From: Rosellinia necatrix
Lineage: Eukaryota; Ascomycota; Sordariomycetes; Xylariales; Xylariaceae
Length of the DNA: 64,000 nt
Assembly (NCBI GenBank): GCA_021209875.1
Contig: JAGYVD010000003.1
Span: 124,001 to 188,000, forward strand
Direction of reading: 5' to 3'
The notes under the pieces are model-generated. The model ran no database searches. It was not told the DNA's origin and saw nothing but the letters and a program-made list of their open reading frames with translations. A program made the position numbers and the translations under genes. Below are positions 59,507 to 64,000 of the stretch, piece by piece. Every line of letters starts with the position of its first letter. Within the stretch, counting starts at the first letter, position 1.

Positions 59507-61239
59507 TCACCTCCCACCGATCTGACCGCGCGGCACAGGCGGGACCCAGCAGAGCGCGAGGTTGAGGACGATGTGGATGACGCCGATGAGCCAGAAGGCC
59601 TTGGCGTAGTTGGTGCCGTCGTCGACGAAGCGGAACAGGACGCTGAAAGCGACACCGCCGAGGTTGCCCGCAGCGCCGGTGGTCCCGGAGACGACGCCGT
59701 TGGCGCGCGGGTGGACGTGCGGGATGAGCGCGAAGTTGGCGCCGTTGCCGGCCTCGAGGAACACGGCCATGAGCGAGACCAGGCCCAGCAGCGGCCCCAA
59801 CGCACGCGGGTCTGCCTGCCCGATCGCCACCAGCAGCGACCCCGTGGCGAGCCCGCAGGCCACGATCCAGATCTTCTTGGCCCATAGGCTGCGGCCCGTG
59901 ACGTGGTACAGGTAGTCGGCCACGAACCCGCCGAGCGGCCGCGTCACGACGTTCAGGAACCCGAACACGGCTGCCACGTTGGCCGCCGTGCTGTGCCCAA
60001 TCCCGGGCACGTTCTTGAGGTAGTACGCGCTCAGCACCGAGTTGATCGCCAGCTCGCCCCCGAACGAGCACAGGTACGTCGCCAGGTGGAAGAGCGTCTG
60101 CGGCGACGCCAGCACCGCCAGGGCCCCCCGTAGCGTCGGCTTCTCGATCGTCTCGCCGGCCGCGAGCTCCCACTCCTCCTCCTGTCGCACCTGCGATGAT
60201 GGCCCGTGCTTATCGTCTTTACCACCGCCGTTCTTCTCCGTCTCGGAGTCGGAGCATTTACTCTCGACCGAGCTCGTCGGCGCCGCCGTGATCTCGCCGG
60301 GCACATCGACGATGCCGCCACTACGGCCGCCGCCATGGGGCCCGGCGTGGAGGTGTCGTTCCGACCACTTGCCCGTCGGCGTGTCGGGGCAGAGCAGCAG
60401 CATGCCGACGCCGGTCGTGATGGTGACGATCAGGGGCACGATGAAGGTCAGCCGCCAGGCGGCCCTGTTGCCGTAGCCGCGGGCGTGGAAGGCGTCGAAG
60501 ACGGCGGGCATGATGAAGTACGTGATGCCGCCGCCGGCGTTGCCCCAGCCGCCGGCGAGCGCGTTGGCAGAGCCGACGACGTTGCGGTCGAAGAAGCCCG
60601 TGCTCCACACCAGGCACGGCACGAAGGAGCCGCCCAGGATTCCTAGGAAGAACCGCGACACATACAGGCTGCGGGCGTCGTGCACCAGGGGGGCCAGCCC
60701 GAGCGGGATCGACCCCACGAGGAGCACCCCCGCGAACACCCGCCGCGGCCCGAACTGGTCGCATAACGGCCCGGCTAGGTAGCGGATGAATAACCTTTTT
60801 TGACACGGGGGTCGATTTGTAAGCTTTTTTTTTTTTCTTTCGTCCCATTTTTACTGAGTGGATAGGATGATGAGTGAGGTGCTTTCGTTCGACTTACGTT
60901 GCGATGAGAGATACGATGTTGGAATTGGCTACTTCTGCTGGCGTGAGGCCAAGATCGGCTTTGATGACATGGGTTATCTGTATGAATGAGAGTGAGATCA
61001 TTGATATACGTATATATATATGTGTGTGTGTTTCTTCTTGTGTACGAAAGTGCTAATACGAAATCACTTACAAGTGGAGGGAAGGTATACCAGGCCCAAA
61101 ATGCCACCATGAAACCAAACCAGGAGAAGAAGAAGACTCGGCCGTAGATGTTCCAAATATTGAATATCGGGATGGACCGGGCCTTGCGGTTGATGGGGTT
61201 GATCTCTGGGGCGACCCAGAGATACGACACCTTCATCAT
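59507..61239 (-). CDS. nrtA: Nitrate/nitrite transporter (NNP family, NrtA/CrnA type)
   Basis: High-affinity nitrate/proton symporter of the plasma membrane. Exons (minus): 61239-61072, 60977-60898 and 60794-59507, giving 511 residues (A. nidulans NrtA 507). About twelve membrane helices are present with a long polar central loop of about 90 residues after [11 protein letters not shown], typical of fungal members. Nitrate signatures are [13 protein letters not shown] in helix 5 and [15 protein letters not shown] in helix 11. The two substrate-binding arginines of NrtA, Arg87 and Arg368, fall at exactly the same positions here ([18 protein letters not shown] and VVTRPLGG). The N-terminus [19 protein letters not shown] is also family-like. 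Upstream lie NIT4/NirA and GATA motifs. No nitrate or nitrite reductase is present in the window. Confidence 0.96.
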
Positions 61240-61527
61240 GATGGGCTTCGAGGGGAGTTAGTGGGTAATTCGCTTTCCCGCCTTTTTTGTATTGCTCGAA
61301 AAGTGCGCAATACCAATGCCTCTCTTAAACGGGCTTCTAAACCGGTTTTTAAACGGGTTCTTGAACGGACTCTTGGAGGGTGCCTTTTGTTAGGGGGCCC
61401 TACAACAAGTTTTATGCCAGTTCGTCGTTTTATAATGGTCCATGATATATTGATTCACGCGAGACATCCGAACAACTACAGCGACAGCGTATTCCGAGAC
61501 GATTTGCGCATCTACGGTGCATCTCCG

Positions 61528-61673
61528 GATAAGAGGTCTAGAAGCGGGATCGGGGAGATGTTATGAGGTAGACGCGCACCGCTCAGCCCGCATAAATCGT
61601 CTCCGCGGAGGTCGATGCGTCCCTAAATAACAGCGACTCCAAGTTTCAAGATAAGGGGGCGAGGTACGATAAG
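61528..61673. promoter_or_regulatory. GATA-factor sites (AreA/NIT2 type), proximal group
   Basis: Three GATAAG motifs at 61528-61533, 61650-61655 and 61668-61673, about 290-435 bases upstream of the nitrate transporter start. Nitrogen-catabolite GATA activators bind HGATAR-type sites, usually in clusters. Confidence 0.6.
61601..61610. promoter_or_regulatory. NIT4/NirA-type nitrate-response site
   Basis: The perfect palindrome CTCCGCGGAG contains TCCGCGGA, the Neurospora NIT4 site, and fits the Aspergillus NirA consensus CTCCGHGG on both strands. It lies about 360 bases upstream of the nitrate transporter ATG, among GATA motifs. Confidence 0.7.
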
Positions 61674-62158
61674 TTCTCTGGTTGGTGGGCTTGGGAGGAG
61701 CAGAGAGTGGGATGTTTTCTCCAAACTTGCAATATGCTGGTGCTCTAAGATTGGCAACCAAATAGATCCGCATCTCAGCTCGCTTTGGCGGAAATCCTCG
61801 AGAGAAAAGCAAGACGGAGAGACGGAGCGACTGAGAGACTGAGAGACTGAGAGACTGAGACACAAAGAGGCAGGCGTCCTCGGAACGCTGGGGATATGAA
61901 TGGAGATTATGTTAACCGTCCCTGATCATCCGATACAGATACACCAAGTGAGTAGATAGGCGTGGTGTGGGAACACTGACTGGATTACGACGCTTGTGGC
62001 ATATCTTGCCCGCCTCCAGACAGTTGCATAGAACGGATAGGGCCAGATAGGGCCAGATACACAAAGACCTAGCTAGAACTAGAACGCGATTCTAGGAGAC
62101 CAAGCAGGTGGCCGAGTTGAAAGCCATGCAATGCAATGCCGCACTGTCTCATGGCGCA

Positions 62159-62164
62159 GATAAG
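62159..62164 (+). promoter_or_regulatory. GATA-factor site
   Basis: GATAAG, about 920 bases upstream of the nitrate transporter start. Two more lie at 62458-62463 (minus strand) and 62561-62566. Confidence 0.45.
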
Positions 62165-62355
62165 ACGATCGACTTGTCCCCCCACGCGCCCACGACCAGG
62201 CTATATCGCCCTCTGTTGGCGTAATGGTCCCTCTGTGTCTGTTTAGGTTGGTCGTTCGTTATACCAAGCCCTTTTTTTTTTTTTTTCCTTGCTGGGCTCG
62301 ACGTTTTTTTTTTCACGCGCCGAGCTGACGAGCCAAGGAGGAAGGAATACCACGG

Positions 62356-62367
62356 CCAATCCGCGGA
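62356..62367. promoter_or_regulatory. CCAAT box abutting a second NIT4-type site
   Basis: CCAAT at 62356-62360 overlaps by one base a perfect TCCGCGGA at 62360-62367. CCAAT is bound by the fungal CBC/HAP complex. The element is about 1.1 kb upstream of the nitrate transporter start. Confidence 0.55.
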
Positions 62368-63239
62368 GGGCAGAGAGCACCGTGCCAAGAGGAGAAGGCT
62401 GCGGATGCAATCTTTGACCCACGACCCACGACCCCCCGACCCCCGACCCCGGCTCCTCTTATCTCGGAATTGGAGGGAGAGGAGGTGGGGAGGGGAGGGA
62501 GGAAGCGTGGGTTGCGCGCCCCGTCAGTCAGGAACTCGACGACGACCCACCAGGGCCAGAGATAAGAGCCACGGAAGCAGCCGGAGAGATGCCGTGCTGT
62601 AGGTACTCAGAGGTAGTAGTGTAGGTTGAGATTTTGTGGGCTGAGGATTGATTGACAAGGTGCATCGGATGGTCCGTATGCAGCACGTCCTGTCCGATTG
62701 CGTAGGCTCGCTCCTACCTATCTACTTGTACGGTCGATGGTGACGGGGAAGGCGCCCTGGTTTACTGTGCGCATAATACGAGGTACGGCAAGCCGTGATG
62801 AATGATATATGGAGACGGTAGTTAGTAGGTACTGTAAGCAAGACTATAGCCAGGCCTGTGCATCGCCTGAAAAGGCGGGGCAAAGAGAGGCCCGGAGTAG
62901 GTAGGTATTTGCCCACCCACCAGAAAGAAACGAGGAAAGAAACGAAGATGCAGATAATAAAGAGCGTGTGAAGTTGTCTTGTGAAGTTGTCGTCCGAGTC
63001 TCGAATGGTGTCACCTTGTCGTTCCGGGGTAATATCTAGACTTCTTCTTATCTTGGCCTCCTTGGCTTCCTTCCTTGGCTTCCTTGGCCCACCACCCACG
63101 TCCCCGTCCCAGACAGTCGGGCTTCAGCTGTTTCTTGATAAGAGCCCTATCTATGTACATGCCGAAGGATCGCCAGAATCAGCGACGTGCTTATCTCACC
63201 GTCAATGAGATGTTTGTGATAGGTTGAAGAAGAGCGTAA

Positions 63240-63266
63240 CTACCTACCTACCTACCTACCTACCTA
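63240..63266. repeat. (CTAC)n tetranucleotide repeat
   Basis: About six CTAC/CCTA units, the longest example of the CCTACCTA motif in this window. Confidence 0.95.
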
Positions 63267-63386
63267 GGTGCTTATCCAGGTAACCTGGGCAGGCATCTTT
63301 GGATGACAGCCAAACTTGAACAGAGAAGACTATCTAACTAAGTGGCATATGTGCATCTTACCAGCACCAGGTAAAATTGTCCTAGG

Positions 63387-63392
63387 TATAAT
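63387..63392 (+). promoter_or_regulatory. TATA box of the 5S rRNA gene
   Basis: TATAAT begins 29 bases before the 5S start at 63416. Neurospora 5S genes need a TATA element at about -29 to -26 for Pol III transcription, so the spacing matches. Confidence 0.65.
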
Positions 63393-63415
63393 TCAAATTA
63401 ACTCTCAGTTCTTTC

Positions 63416-63534
63416 ACATACGACCATAGCCTCCAGAGAACTCGGGATCCCGTCCGCTCTCCCATAGATAAGCTGGAGAGCGCCAGATTAGTAGTTGGGT
63501 CGGTGACGACCAGCGAATCCCTGGTGTTGTATGT
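63416..63534 (+). rRNA. 5S ribosomal RNA
   Basis: A dispersed single 5S gene, as is normal in filamentous ascomycetes, where 5S lies outside the rDNA array. Helix I pairs ACATACGAC at the 5' end with GTTGTATGT at the 3' end. Helix II pairs CTCCAG (about 63426-63431) with CTGGAG (about 63474-63479). Conserved core parts are GGGATCCCGTCCGCTC, AGTAGTTGGGT-GGTGAC and CCAGCGAATCCCTG. The internal control region includes AGCTGGAGAGCG. A run of five T directly follows as the Pol III terminator. The length of about 119 bases is standard. Helix II differs from the commoner fungal GGGTGTGG/CCACACGCC version but remains paired, so this looks like a functional 5S variant rather than a decayed copy. Confidence 0.93.
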
Positions 63535-63538
63535 TTTT
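63534..63538 (+). terminator. Pol III T-run terminator of the 5S gene
   Basis: TTTTT immediately after helix I of the 5S rRNA; a longer T tract follows at about 63547. Confidence 0.8.
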
Positions 63539-64000
63539 GTCTATCCTTTTTTTTTTTTTTTTTGTTCTTCTTCACCAGCTTTATTCTATTTCAAGTTGGG
63601 CCGTTGTGATAAAGCATAGTCAGGTGAAGGCGGCAAGAGCGTGGCTTTTCCGCGGTGCAATATCCCTTCCCCCTTTAATTAATGAAGACAATAGTACCGA
63701 ACTGTGCCTCTGAGGAATCGCGCACCACATCTCGCCTAGCTAGAGCGTTCTTCCTGCCTTCTTAAGTAATCTTTTAGAATGGCTCCTGCCATCTTGTTCC
63801 CTTTTGCTGTCTGCTCTAGACCTTAAAATGCTGCTGATGATCTCATTCGCGCGTGCCTTCCCATACTATTCGCTCCTCCTTTCCTCTTTTTTTTTTTTCT
63901 CGCCTTTCATATATCTAGCTTTCCCACGGGTTCCACTAACATGTTACTTCATAATCCCTCCACAGAAGGGACGCCCACAGAACCAAATATGAAAGAAGGA
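63539..64000. other. Right edge of the window, no gene seen
   Basis: Two poly(T) tracts and short unsupported ORFs only. A gene could begin beyond the edge. Confidence 0.4.

Larger units (their letters stand above)
61240..63415. other. Upstream region of the nitrate transporter, no protein gene seen
   Basis: Besides the nitrate-control motifs listed separately it holds a poly(T) pair near 62272-62312, GAGACT repeats near 61830-61860, (GACCCAC/CCCGAC)n near 62416-62452 and a (CTAC)n run at 63240-63266. No coding region is supported. Confidence 0.5.

Noticed and set aside
1..64000. CRISPR array, operon or bacterial mobile-element signals
   Set aside because: Tandem repeats here are simple microsatellites without unique spacers, and all genes are eukaryotic with spliceosomal introns.

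Overview
The window is nuclear DNA from a filamentous ascomycete (Pezizomycotina, most likely Sordariomycetes; the genus cannot be fixed from sequence alone). Evidence: short GT-AG introns of about 45-420 bases with CTAAC/CTGAC branch sites; a fungus-specific elongation factor 3; a Clr5-domain protein; a fungal NrtA/CrnA-type nitrate transporter; a stand-alone 5S rRNA gene with an upstream TATA box; an intron-bearing tRNA-Tyr; long intergenic spacers full of microsatellites and TAGGTAGG/CCTACCTA motifs. I see no plasmid, phage, CRISPR array or intact transposon.

Layout. 1-8 kb: elongation factor 3 (1290-4940), a small Cys-rich protein (6019-6537) and an alpha/beta hydrolase (7376-8323). 10-19 kb: a seven-helix membrane protein (10645-11604), an unrecognised three-exon gene (12624-13400), tRNA-Tyr (14500-14588), a doubtful Arg-rich ORF (15086-16138) and a secreted DUF1996 protein with an apparent one-base frameshift (17245-18824). 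20-30 kb: a 15-exon glutaminyl-tRNA synthetase (20334-23485), a Clr5-domain protein (24401-26379) and a glutathione S-transferase (28469-29380). 30-38 kb: a second Cys-rich protein with a frameshift (30588-31663), an APH-family kinase-like protein (32086-33624), GOT1 (35124-36069) and profilin (36751-37656). 40-52 kb: a disordered conserved protein with a 48-base in-frame intron or a nonsense codon (40940-43123), the SNARE YKT6 (44233-45255) and, divergently, the ribosome-quality-control helicase SLH1/ASCC3 (45963-51930). 56-64 kb: a Kre9/Knh1-type GPI-anchored wall protein (56288-57251), a nitrate transporter (59507-61239) with NIT4/NirA and GATA motifs upstream, and a 5S rRNA gene (63416-63534).

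The genes are mostly independent housekeeping functions: translation (EF-3, GlnRS, tRNA-Tyr, 5S rRNA, SLH1), secretory traffic and actin (GOT1, YKT6, profilin), wall and surface (Kre9-like, DUF1996) and nitrate uptake. They do not form a metabolic cluster. I found no convincing new multigene system. The best leads are the nitrate-control motif cluster, the two C-x8-CGC proteins and three interrupted reading frames. Exon coordinates are my own joins, based on reading frame, splice motifs and recalled family features; no alignment or transcript data were available.
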